A DNA stretch of 64,000 nt, from assembly GCA_022457155.1 (NCBI GenBank), contig JAJGOT010000210.1, positions 164,501 to 228,500 on the forward strand, given 5' to 3'. The position numbers and the translations under genes were made by a program. The notes below the pieces were generated by a model, which made no database searches, was not told where the DNA came from, and saw only the letters and a list, made by a program, of their open reading frames with translations. This DNA is from Cladopsammia gracilis (Eukaryota; Cnidaria; Anthozoa; Scleractinia; Dendrophylliidae). Positions 1 to 30,300 of the stretch are shown here, piece by piece. The number at the start of each line of letters is the position of its first letter. Position 1 is the first letter of the stretch.

Positions 1-245
1 TATACAAGTAAGCTGTTAGGGTTTATTAAAATATAACTTAACCCTTACATGACTGTTTTTATCATTATATTTTAGCTAGTTGCACGAGCGTTTTTATAAC
101 AGGTTTTCGAGTTGAAGTTATGTAGTGATTATTTGAATAATTGACTGACGGTATGATTGATTAATTGATTGACTCAAACTGTACTGACTCTTTACTGTCT
201 TTTTATTATTGATTTATTCATGATTTATTTATCTTATTGATCTGC

Positions 246-281
246 GGCCCCGTAGCTCAAGCGGTAGAGCGACGGAAGTGG
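246..281 (+). repeat. Truncated tRNA-derived SINE (5' half)
   Basis: GGCCCCGTAGCTCAAGCGG and following bases match the first half of the tRNA-like unit at 51215-51287, including the D-arm (GCTC...GAGC). The T-arm half is missing, so this is a SINE fragment, not a tRNA gene. Confidence 0.5.
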
Positions 282-360
282 TGAGATTTAAGAAATCTTC
301 CAAATTCTTTCTTTGTCACTTGTAGAAGGTAACTAACAATTAATTTTTATTTCTATGCAG

Positions 361-18935
<18,575 letters not shown>

Positions 18936-19383
18936 GTAATGATCCGCATAAGAAGGATAGCGCTGAACGGCAATGCACGATGGAATGTCAACTTTTTTCA
19001 TTGTTACAACTAGTGATCTCATTGGCCTAGACTCAAAAACTGCTAAAAAGTTAAGGTTCAAGGTGCATTTTGTCTAATGTTTTTAAGGTTTCAAGTAATT
19101 TGAGACCCAATCGCACAACATGCAAATTTTAAGATATTGTATTTGGGGAACTTCATCAAAGAAGCAAAATTATTAGCTATTGTCTTCTGCTATTCTGATT
19201 GGTTAAGCACGAACATTTTCTAAAATTTATTTGACGCAAATGGATTTTCTTTATTTTTATGATGAAATATAATTATGAACCATCATCCCCTGCTCTATTC
19301 TTGAAATCAAAGATATTCTATGTGGGAAAGAGCCAATACCGCAGAACAATGAAGTTTGCTATAGTTCTTATGTGGAGCATTAC
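18936..19383 (+). mobile_element. TTAA TIR element, copy B, in the stop codon of gene 1
   Basis: Ends GTAATGATCCGCATAAGAA and, inverted, GTAATGCTCCACATAAGAA, flanked by TTAA at 18932-18935 and 19384-19387. The left TTAA contains gene 1's TAA stop. No ORF; 448 bp; a MITE. Same family as copy A at 7889-8310. Confidence 0.85.
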
Positions 19384-19721
19384 TTAACTCATCTGGGCCT
19401 CAGGATTGGAGGAGAGGGTTGGGGGCTGGACCCCTGGAGACCTGATATTTTTGCAGTGCAGTCCGGAGCTCAAAGCATGGAGCACTGACAAAACAAATGA
19501 TTATTTTGGTTATTTGGAGCTTTGGATTTATGCGACTCATTCCTTGAGCCTCTTTTTGGTCATGCATCCCTTTATCACCGCATTCTTTCAGTACCACGTT
19601 CATTTGGGAGTCTGACTCATAAGGAGCCTGATGGAGATCTTTCTAGTCGGATTATTAAAGTCGCGCAGGTCGTTGTTACTGAAAACAAGAGAGAGCTAAT
19701 TTTTAATTAAAGAAATTAACT

Positions 19722-19752
19722 AATAAATTAATAATAAATAAATAAATAAATA
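19722..19752 (+). promoter_or_regulatory. Candidate poly(A) signals of gene 1
   Basis: The first AATAAA hexamers downstream of gene 1's stop are in a run of overlapping AATAAA/TAAATAAAT repeats, about 790 bp after the stop and beyond the TIR element that fills the proximal 3' UTR. Whether they are used is unknown. Confidence 0.35.
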
Positions 19753-19781
19753 AGGCTTTGGTTAAAAATTGCATACAAACA

Positions 19782-19985
19782 TTAAAGAGTCTGACCCACC
19801 CAGTTTGCATTGCACGCTTCTCTTATTGTTATGATACGGCTCTATTCCATATTTGGGCAAGCATATCACCTCTTGCATGAGTGAATTTCTCATCTACAAT
19901 ACAGTATGGACTTTCGGGGGGCCTGAAAATAGCGGATGAACCAACGTGGGCGCGCAATGCAAACTGGGTGGGTCAGATTCTTTAA
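19782..19985. mobile_element. MITE, TIR TTAAAGAGTCTGACCCACCC
   Basis: TTAAAGAGTCTGACCCACCC at the left and GGGTGGGTCAGATTCTTTAA at the right; arms about 32 bp. Lies between the two genes, after the candidate poly(A) signals of gene 1. Confidence 0.75.
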
Positions 19986-19989
19986 AGGC

Positions 19990-22510
19990 GGATATGGTTT
20001 TCGAACCATTGCAAAATAAGGTTATTGATGCATGGCATTAATTATATAACATTCATTGTCAAAGAAGTGAAAAAGCGATTTTTATAAAATGTTGCTTCGG
20101 TGAGTGACAAATACGTTTTCATATTTGGACTAAATTGCGAGAGATTACAGCAGTTGAGTAACTAAAAAAAGTGGCGATTGAGATTAAGAAGAGATTGTTT
20201 TCGAACAAATGCAAGAGTTTTTTTAAAGCGAATAGTAAAAGTTAAAAATAATCCATTATTATAAGGTAGCTGAAACTACGGTCTCTTTGCTTTCTACATG
20301 CCATTACTGTATGAGTTGTATGCAGTCATCTTTGATGATCTTTCATATACTATGTTATATACTATCCGAAGAAGGCGCGCGCTCATTATTATTGATCAGG
20401 TCAGGGGAGTATCCAGTGGTTGAGGAGGTTGCCACCCCCTCCCCCCATACATAGTAGGTGTCTTATGCAGTTTAAATTTTTAGTCAATTATCCAAAAATG
20501 GGTATTTCTTGGTGTTGCTGAAACCATTGTTGGTTAAGGACGGACCATTAGAAAAGTTATGGGGGGAGGGAGAGTGGGTACTTTTGAGTTCGCATGAATT
20601 TTTTTCCTCCATTGGCTGTGCAGGATTTTTTTTTTGGGGGGGGGAGGGGGGGGGGAGGGGGTAAACTAAAAGTCTTCTGTCTTTTTTGTGTTGCTCGCAT
20701 GAATTTGGTTTTTTGAAATATACCCTTGCACAAATGTTTTTTTTGTATTTGTGCAACCCACCCCCCCCCCCATAAATCTTTGTTTGACGTCATTTGGTGA
20801 TCGCAACATTCGCAACATCAAGAAACTGCGCATGATTTACAAAATTAACACGTCACTAATACTTTACAGGGTATGTAAATAAAATGGCTCGTAAAATCGA
20901 ACGCTCCTTGAATTATTATTTTTTATAATTTTCATTGTGTAATTTATTTGGATATTAAAGTTTTTCAGCCTCTAATAACTTTCTACTACGTTTTTAACCA
21001 GTGTAGACGTGTATCTGCATCAACTACAAGTTACTGATGCCATGATGCATCATAAATGCCACACTCCTGATGATTTGTATGTATTATCAAGATTTGTTTG
21101 GCGATTGTGATTGGCTTCTAATTTACCGTAAATAATAGAAGCGCTTTCCCTCGATCAAGAGCTCCCCTGAAATAAGAGCCCCTCCATCCTCTCAGCAAAA
21201 ATTAGTATTAAGCGCCCCCTTTCGACTAAGCTCCCCGTTGCCCTCTCCCTGTTTTGCCTGTTTTGCTCTTTTTACTGTGCGAGTACTGAGACAACGAACA
21301 GTGCTCGGAGTTTGGGGCGTTTATCACTCATCAATGCCATCAATTTTGGTAGGTTGGAACGTTGAATTACTTGCTTACTTTGGTAACAAACTATTGCTTA
21401 GAAGAGTAGTGTAGGGTCAAAATCACGACAAGGGTAGGGTAATACATGATCTTGAAGTTTCCTTATTTCCTCCAATATGGTGACCTGCCCGTTCATAAAA
21501 CGCATGTTTTTTTCTTCCGAGTTACTCGCCCCGAAATTCCGCTTATCGCGCGGCCAACACAATACTCAGTAGCTTCCGGTTTGAAGCAATGACGTAAACA
21601 TTAACGTAAGAAAAACGTTACAGAGGTGTCACGCCACGATCCCCAACCCACTTTACGCTTATGTTGATATCCGCGTGGGATATTTATTAGTAACGGACTA
21701 ATCTCTGGTTTCCTTGAAGTAGCCTTCCTTATAACATGTTATAAAAATCAAAAGTGCAAAGTGACGTGGTTAACACGCACCACATCGGGTTTCTTATCAT
21801 CTTGTTTGCTTGAGACAAATTGCTACTTTTTTCTGGTACATTTTCAGTTACCGCCGATTCTTTGCAATGCCTGTGTTTTAGCAGTCCTCATGCTTGTAGG
21901 CTGTGGCCTGATTATCAGACGATATAAGGTCGCTTGCACTCACTTCCTTCTCGTCTTAAGAAAAACAATAGCGCGTACATGCATAATTAATGTTGTGGTT
22001 ATACGGAAATCTTACCGAAAAACAGCCTCTTTTGAAACGCCGATTTACTTACATTTTTTCACTCCAAAAAAAAAAAAAAAACGAATTTCCTACCAAAATG
22101 ATCAGTAGATCCCAGGCATATCCTTATATACGTATCTTAGAAATACGCATAATCTAAAAGGTTAAGCCGCTAAAAGCAATGACCGCGCACTTACAGTCGA
22201 TCGCGTCACGCCTTCCATCAAGTATGACAACTTCGAAGCTCGATTCACATGGATTTTTTAATAATTCATTAATAGTTTCCGGATATATACAACGTACACA
22301 TCCTGTCGTCTCTTAGAGGGAGAGATTTTCGTGTGCGCTATTAAAAATTTCCACTTTTCTGCTCCCTTAAGGGAAGAGTTGTTATAATTGCAAATATCTT
22401 TATGTGCGTTTTTTTTACAATCTTCGGTACAAATGTATAAATGGTTTATTAACACTATAGGAAATGGAAATCGACACCAACGTGACGCTTTGTAAGCACG
22501 CTTGGGGAAC
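19990..22510. other. Intergenic stretch without recognisable gene
   Basis: Space between the convergent genes. I see G/C homopolymer-rich patches (20560-20660, 20757-20770), AT-rich unique-looking sequence and no convincing coding frame. Confidence 0.5.
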
Positions 22511-22679
22511 TAAGGGCCCGGTCGCACTACAGTCAAAAATAAAAATTAGCCCGTGCAAAAATCGACGAAAACAAAAGAAACCGCTCCGGTGGGACACGCT
22601 TTTTGTGGAATGTTTCTGTTTTTATGTCATTTTGCACGGGCTAATTTTTGTTTTTGACTGTAGTGCGACCAGGCCCTAA
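22511..22679. mobile_element. MITE, TIR AGGGCC-GGTCGCACTACAG
   Basis: Left AGGGCCCGGTCGCACTACAG and right CTGTAGTGCGACCAGGCCCT, arms about 48 bp, short unique centre. Confidence 0.75.
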
Positions 22680-23059
22680 ATGAAAATAACTACGAATACC
22701 AAGTGTGTAGCTATAATTAGAACTATACGAACAGCTTAAGTTGTACTGATTAATTCTCGCATTTTGTTGTTTATGCGCAAAAGTTTGATCACAAAAATAA
22801 ATGACAATCTGGCCACGCTTTGCGAAAAATAAAATAAGCGCTTCCCTCGAACAAGCATATGATGTCCGATTTAGGGTGTCAGCTCCATTGTACATTGTAC
22901 ACCTCCATTGTATTAGGTAAAATTATGTAATCTAATATATTCTATGGTATTGTATTCTATTGTATTGTCATTCTTTTGTGTTCTAATATTCTATTTTTTT
23001 TAACAAAAGAATAAGTGTTACCCCTAAATCGCGCATGGTATACATTTATTTTAACCAAT

Positions 23060-23267
23060 CAGGGGCCGTGTCCGGAAAGACCAGATAACTTTTCAGGCCC
23101 TGGGGGTTATTTCACGTTTAAAAACGTAAGCAATAAAATTCTAAGTTAATAAAACAAGTCATGCTGGTTTGTAGGCTAAAATCTACACCACTATTCTATA
23201 GATTCTGATTATGAAATAAAGCTCCAGCATTGAAAAGTTATCGGAATTTTCGAGAAAAGGGCCCCTG
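23060..23267. mobile_element. MITE, TIR CAGGGGCC
   Basis: CAGGGGCC at the left, GGCCCCTG at the right, with a looser inverted continuation (AACTTTTC / GAAAAGTTATC). hAT-like ends by appearance only. Confidence 0.5.
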
Positions 23268-23716
23268 ATGGATTATACGTTTGTTGGAAATCATTCATAG
23301 TTCATCATCGAAATTCGTCCGTAAAATATAAAATCGTCTTCGTGAATAGCTATACAGTGTATGGCCGCGTCAAAAAGTGCGTCTGCTTTTGAAAACCGAT
23401 TGAAAGGTAATCGATATCTGCGCTGTGAATTTGCCAGCAGAATGTCAGGAAAATACCAGTCCCATGTATCTTGGAATAGTTGTACGTGCCAAATCATCCT
23501 TCAAATCTTTTACGGTATTTCAGTGATGTATAATCGAACACGTAGAACCCTGTCCATCTCAGAGATGTGTCCTTTTACTGTTGTCCCTTAACATGCGACT
23601 ATTTCGATGTGCTGTCGGTCTGATGTCCCTCCAAGTGCGAGCCCAGATCACGTAACATCGTTTTGTAATTGAACCATGTAATGCTTCCAGAAAACATGAT
23701 TCGCAAAGGTATATCT

Positions 23717-23807
23717 TTTATTTTATTAATGGTCGAGACACAGCAATTCTCATATTTTGTAGGGTCGAATTGTCGATCGCTAGAGCTAGAGGCCTCCCTA
23801 TTTTATT
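23717..23807 (-). promoter_or_regulatory. Candidate poly(A) signals of gene 2
   Basis: On the - strand AATAAA occurs at about 23802-23807 and again, overlapping, at 23717-23727, some 245-335 bp after the gene 2 stop. Position suits a 3' end; use is inferred. Confidence 0.35.
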
Positions 23808-24052
23808 TATTTCTAACGCGGAGCACAGTAACGTGGAAATACTTCGTGTAGGTGACAGCTTGTGTGACATCATGCATCATAATGATCTTAAATTGAAGAT
23901 GACGATGGATTCTTCTGTTGCAGCAAAATGGCAGCAGCTACGTACATCATCATCCAATCGCCTCCAATCAGGCCAGCGAAACAAATATGACAGGTTCCGC
24001 ATAGTAGGCTAAAGTCGCACAAAAATAGCTCTCTGAAGATTTGATAGCACCG

Positions 24053-24346
24053 TCAAACTCTTGTAATAGAGTGATTGCTTAATTTTCTAAGAAGGTGGTC
24101 TTCCATGCCGTCAGCGTCATTCGCAAAAGTGAAAGTTGGATTTTTATCCACTTGTGGGCTGCTAGAGGCTGATTTTAGCGACCTTCGTAGAGACGAAGAA
24201 CGTGTGATACAGGATTGTTCATTATCTACAACTGGAAAAAGATTCATTACCGTCGAGCGACGAACCTTCTTAGGCGTTTGCGGATGACGATGCAATCTTC
24301 TCTGCGCGTAATCCACCAACCAATACGTCCACATATTTCCCTTTCC
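24053..24346 (-). CDS. Gene 2 last exon: C-terminal tail
   Basis: Begins [16 protein letters not shown] (end of the cyclase fold) and continues with a tail of about 80 residues carrying [18 protein letters not shown], stop TGA at 24053-24055. The R-[ST]-S-S-L-R-R block is shared with gene 1. Confidence 0.85.
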   Translation of the reverse strand, partial: GKGNMWTYWLVDYAQRRLHRHPQTPKKVRRSTVMNLFPVVDNEQSCITRSSSLRRSLKSASSSPQVDKNPTFTFANDADGMEDHLLRKLSNHSITRV

Positions 24347-27300
24347 CTGTGAAAAGGAAAAGATAATTTAGCCGGAATCCCAAAATAAGATTTGGTTAAT
24401 CAGGAAATCTATTTTTTTGGTATAATCGTGTGACCAGTTTGAAAATAAAGCTTGAAAATAGACGCCTTGCGTAGCCACCAGTTGAAGCAAAGGCTCCTAT
24501 GAACCAACTCGTGAATATCGAACGCTCTTTTTATACTGAGTGGATGGCGGACTGGGTGTCATTTATAAAAGTTGAAATATGTAAATTTTGTTTCCAAAAT
24601 GATGAAAACATCCTAGCGTGACATAAATATGCATTGTGTGAAACGGAACAACTGGATGACGTAATGCGTTAAATTAATTGTAACCTTTGATTCAGGCTAT
24701 TATGTTTGTAAACTGAATACGCCTATTTGTAACTGCACAACAAGCAAGTGAACATGTACCATTTTAATAGGCCATTTCCGAGTTTCCTTTAACCTCTCTA
24801 TCAAAGCGAGGCTAGGTGCGAAACCTTTCATATTTAAATAATTTTTCATTCACATGCAAATAAGTTTACATCGAATCTCGATGTTTCCCGAAAAAAACAT
24901 TGCTGAATTGACCTTTGTTAATTAAACAAAAAAAAACCTTTGAATCGCAGTCCAGTGCTCGGGAAACTTATTTGCATGTGAATGAAAACTCATTTTCATA
25001 TGAAAGGTTTCGCACCTAGCCTCGCTTTGATAGAGAGGCTAAAGGCAACTCGGAAATGGCCTATTACATTTGCAGTTAACAAATAAGCGTGTCGGTTACC
25101 TGTGATCTAAGCTTTTTGTTGTTTCACAGAGTAGTCAAAGAATTGTAAACAAATTTAAAACATTACGTCACCACGGGTGACGTAATGCGGGTAATGCGTA
25201 ATGACGCAATGGGGGTGACGTAATGCATAATACGTAGGGTGACGTAATGCGTAATGCATAAGGGTGACGTAATGCGTAATGCGTATTTGTGTCCCAAATG
25301 ATAATAACTCTCAACAATACTCCACGCTCATCATTGCCTTGTAGGATAGGATCATATTGACATTTACCGTACTGTATCGTATTTTCCTAAGTTCGGTTTT
25401 CATTGTCGACATCTTGTGAACGAACGATCCAGGCACGTCTACCCTTCCTTCTCCTCTTAAGGTAGCAGGAACGGATTTAGCCAGTTCATTATGGAACAAA
25501 ATAACTCAGATTTATTCACCGATTTACCCAGAATCGTTTGCAATAGACTTACAGAACTGATTTTGAACTTTCAAAAATATGTTGTCAGGTGACAATTTTC
25601 ACACCTTAGGTGAAAAATCTCATTTCAATCGCGGGCTCAAATGTAAAATGTTCTCGTTTTGTGGCTTCACATTTAGAGTTTTATAAAAACTTTTGTAACA
25701 TCCGGGAACATTTCAAGCCTTTAGTCAGTTAGGAGTTTGGGAAAGGTAAAAGCAGCTGGTAAATTCCCGGATAAAATTCCTTTTCCTAAAATTTTCTGCC
25801 TCTGAAAAACTCAGCTAAAAAAAAAACTGTTTTAACTTTCACACAGTTTCGTTTAAAGGCAGTAAACTAATATGATGCCGAATTGTCGTCTTCCTCGTGC
25901 GCCATCTTTCTATTGTCTTCCACAATATGAATGCCTAGAGCTCAGATGAAATTAAATCAGTAACTGCAAAGTGCGAATATCCGGGGTTAGTATATACTGA
26001 AACAGTGGATAGCATTGTTGGCGCGCTCTGATTGGCTACTGAAACTCGGAATAGCAAGTGCTATTCACCTCCCAGCAATTTGCGGGCGAAAATTGTAATC
26101 GTTGACAGGAATAAATGAGTTAAAAAGCATCATTTTCGTTATATTCGCGGGTCGGTAAATATCCACCACTACGCACCTCCACTTCGGTGAATAGTTGTTA
26201 ATTACTTAATGTTTTCTTACCTTTAAAAATACGTTTCCTCTCTCTTCGATTATAAAACCTCCCACTGATTCTAGAATTTCCTTTGTAGCTTCACTGATGT
26301 GGATCCTAAGAGCTAAAAAACACAACAAACAAGACATACAGAATGTTAAGGTTCTTAAAGTGTCAATGTGATTTAAAATGAGCAATCAGAAATGGTGACA
26401 AAACCACCGCATGTCATGATATAAAAAACTAACCGACAGAACGCTTACATGAATCTATGGAATATTCAGTAGAGCTGCATGACATTGAACCGATGCCAAC
26501 ATACTGCCTATATCTTTAGAACGGCTATTTACAAATAAATAAATAAATGAAAAATAGATGGATAAATAGCAAGTCCACAGAGTTGTTCTTTAGTAATGTT
26601 GGTTGGACATAATGTAGACCAGACAAGTAGTAAATAAAGCGAATCGAGAGATTTGATCAACAATACAATTTTTGAGATAATTTTCCAGTAGTAGCGTGCT
26701 TGAGAAAATGTATTAACAAAGACTACTCGTGTTATAAATTCTCAATAGTTCAGTGCAGTAGCTCTTACGTTCTCCATTAGACTCCATTCTAGACGCAGTG
26801 TTTACTGTATCACCAAACAGACAGTAACGGGGCATAGTGCTGCCGACCACACCCGCCACTACAGGACCTGCATGATCAAAAAAACATAGAAATAGTAGAT
26901 TAGTAGATTGTTGATGTGTTGGTGGTTATGTAATAATGCGCGATATAAGAATACAACAACGTAACTAGACGCTGCAACGTTGCAAAGTAAATGAGTAACG
27001 AAACCTCAAGGCCACGAAATAAAACGAGAGAAGACCATGTTCATCAAGAAACAACTCATTGCAGCTGCTATCGTTCGGTTTCTGGGAGGTGAGACAAGTT
27101 TATTTGAAAGGTCCGGCCGTGGTGTTCGGCTAAAATATCGGGTTAGTTTGAGTTGCCCTAGCAATGTTGCACTTAGTAGTAGGATTTTATTAAGTCAACC
27201 CTTTCACTGCCAGAGTCGATTATGGAAACATGTAGTGTAGTTCTAACCTTTAAATCCTCTGATGTGACCATTCAAATGAAACCTCTTCAGCAGTACTTTT

Positions 27301-30300
27301 GCATTGTACCATTTGTTCTAACTTTTGAGTCTGTGGACGAAATCCTATGATGTGACCATTCAAATGAAACCTCTTCAGCAGTACGTTTGCATGGTACCAT
27401 TTTTTCTAACTTTTGAGTCTTTCGACAGAATCCTCTGATATGGCCATTCAAGTGAAACCTCTTCAGCAGTACTTTTGCATGGTACCATTTGTTTTTCAAT
27501 ATTTAATACAATACAATTTGATTTCTTTTTAATAGATATTGATTTTTGGCACTCTTGAGTTGAAGGTTTATGTCTGAAACAATAAGCTAATATTGTGAAA
27601 AACAATTGAGGGGAAACGCAATTAGGAAATGCAGGTGTTGAGTGTAAGTCTTCAAGGTTCAGCTATTCTATGAATATAATAGACCACTTCGAGGCAGCCG
27701 GGGGCGAGAGTGACGCGCGTTGGACTGTGGGATCGAAAAGGCGGCAAACCTTGCACAAAAGTGTGGAAGGGTTTTCTTAGCGTTCGTGATGGAAGACATT
27801 TCTTTATTTTTCTAAAATAAAACGTTTCAAAGTTAAATGCGCGACCAATCGCCCCAGGCTGTCACTCTTTTCGAAAATGATCTTTTGACATCTTAGTTTT
27901 CTTTACTCACCGCTGTGAATACCTATTCGAAGATCAAGTTTGTAACCTGGCTTATGACGAACGACAAAGTCCTTCTTGACAGCGTCTAACAGATGTAAGG
28001 CCATCCGTGATATTTCCTCCGCATGGTCAGGACCAATTCTTATAGGAAGACCAGACACCACCATGTACGCGTCACCAATTGTCTCAACCTTAAATTTTAA
28101 CACAGAATTGTAGTCCCGCAGAATACAGTACAAAAGTGGTGCGATTTCAGAAAACAATAAGTACATGTGTTGCATGTCATTTTCTGAAACTTGTTTAATT
28201 GTATATGAATGGACAGATCACAAGAAAAGTCATGGGGTGGGGACATTTTCACTTTTCACGAATATCTTTTTCGCCATTGTATGTACAGGATTTTTCTTGC
28301 AGGTGAAACCCTCTCCGCGATTGTTTTACAAGATATAACTTCGCTCATTCACTTATTCGTACATTTCATTAAAAAGTCGCTAATTATTTAATAGTATGGC
28401 GTACCTTATAAACGCGATACTCGCTAATGATGTCATCAAACAATGTGTAGAGGTCATTAAGAAGTGTTACTACCTGGAAAAGGCACGAAAAATGTAAGAC
28501 TATTAAACTACTAGACGAGAAATCAAAATAAGAAAGTAGTTAAATTCATTGAATAAACCCATCACTCGATGCTTGTAAGTTATGAGGCCTAGCCACTCCT
28601 TTTTGGACCGCTGGGTCAGGCAGTGCTGAAGAATTCAAATGGAAAACCTCAGACCAGAAAGACGACATACAGTACTGTAAAATGTCGCTAATGTGCTATC
28701 ATAATGACAAATACCTGCATAGGTGAGCTCTCTGAAGAAAGTTCTGTAAATCCTACGATATCACTAAAGTAGATGGACACTTCATCGAAGTTTTCGGCCT
28801 CCACACTCTTTCCCTTTTTTAGTTGTTCTGCAACTGAACTGTATTAAACAAATAATATTATATACCATTAAAATGACCACCAACGGGCCATAATATGCCG
28901 GTGTGGTACCAAAGGGCTGTCATACAATCAACAAAATTTGCAATCATTAAAGGGGCAGTGTGCCGGCTGAAATATCCCAAGCTATCCCAATGGTGTTTTC
29001 TTGGTTATAGTCAGAAACTTGCTTTAAGGGGGCATTGTCACGCAGATTCTGCTGTGTTTTGGTCAAAATACACCAAATAGTTGACAAGGTACCTTTGCTT
29101 AAACATAAAATTATTCTTAGAACACCAAGGAAGGAAGAACAAACCATAATACATTTTTTCTGCTATTTTTCCAGGACACTTAGGAGGAACTATTTGCAAT
29201 CCATTTCCATCCTGGCCATCCACAGCCAAAGATAACGAATACTAGTTTCTGCGCACTGGTAGAGTATTTGTTAACAAAACTGGACCATTATTTTAAGGTT
29301 TCCATTGAAACAAATATGTTTTTGGCTTTTAAAAGTGATACTAAAACTAGGTGATATAGCCCCTTTAAGTTTGCTTTTTTATCTTAAAATAGGAAGAAAA
29401 AATCGCCAAAACTGATGAACGCAAAGAACTAAAAGACAAAATAACGACTAAAAAACGTAAGATTCCAACAGATTGGAAACTTTGATTTCTTGACCACCTC
29501 AGTCACGAAATCAAAATTGATGAACTGTAATCCACTTCCATCCTTGTAATCCTGCACTTTATCTCCAAACTACTGCTTCTGTTTTGCTCTATAGAATTTT
29601 TGGCATTATAACATGGAAATTAAGTTAACACAATTATTTTCGTTATTTCCGGCGGCGGGACACTGTCCCTTTCAGTTTCCTTTCTTTGCAATTGTTCCCT
29701 GCGTTTGTCTCTTGTATATCATTTTGCATATCTAGTTGTCGTATTAACGGGGTAAATTGATAAAGAAAACAATGGTTAGGTACTCCAGAAGGCGGTCCAG
29801 TTGGTCGCATTAATGGGGTGCTCGGATTAACGGAGTTTTCATATAAGAAAATGATCGAGCTTTTGTGCGGGCCGAAAATAAGCGATCTTGTTATATAGCT
29901 GGAGTTTTTGTCAATATAACGCGCGCGTTGATTGGTTGATTCATTGTCACATGACATCTAACAAGCAAACTGTTTCCCGCCAATTGTGCTAAGCGGGCAA
30001 CATTTGCGAAAGCGGGCAACAATTTTGACGTCAGAGGGTAACAGTGCACTGTTGCCCGCTAGCGCACGTGATTAGACCGTGACAAAAGGTGGCATGATTA
30101 TGATGGATCGAGCGCTCGGCGCGTTTTTCGAACTGTCTTGTGTTGTGGTTTTGTTTTTGTGTTGCTATATAACAAATCACTTAATGACTGATCCCTCGGG
30201 AAACAGTGAATTTTGTTTCCCTCGAATCTCGATGTTTCCCTCGACTTCGTCTCGGGAAACATTTGTTTCCCTCGGGACCAGTCATTAAGTGTTTAGTAAT

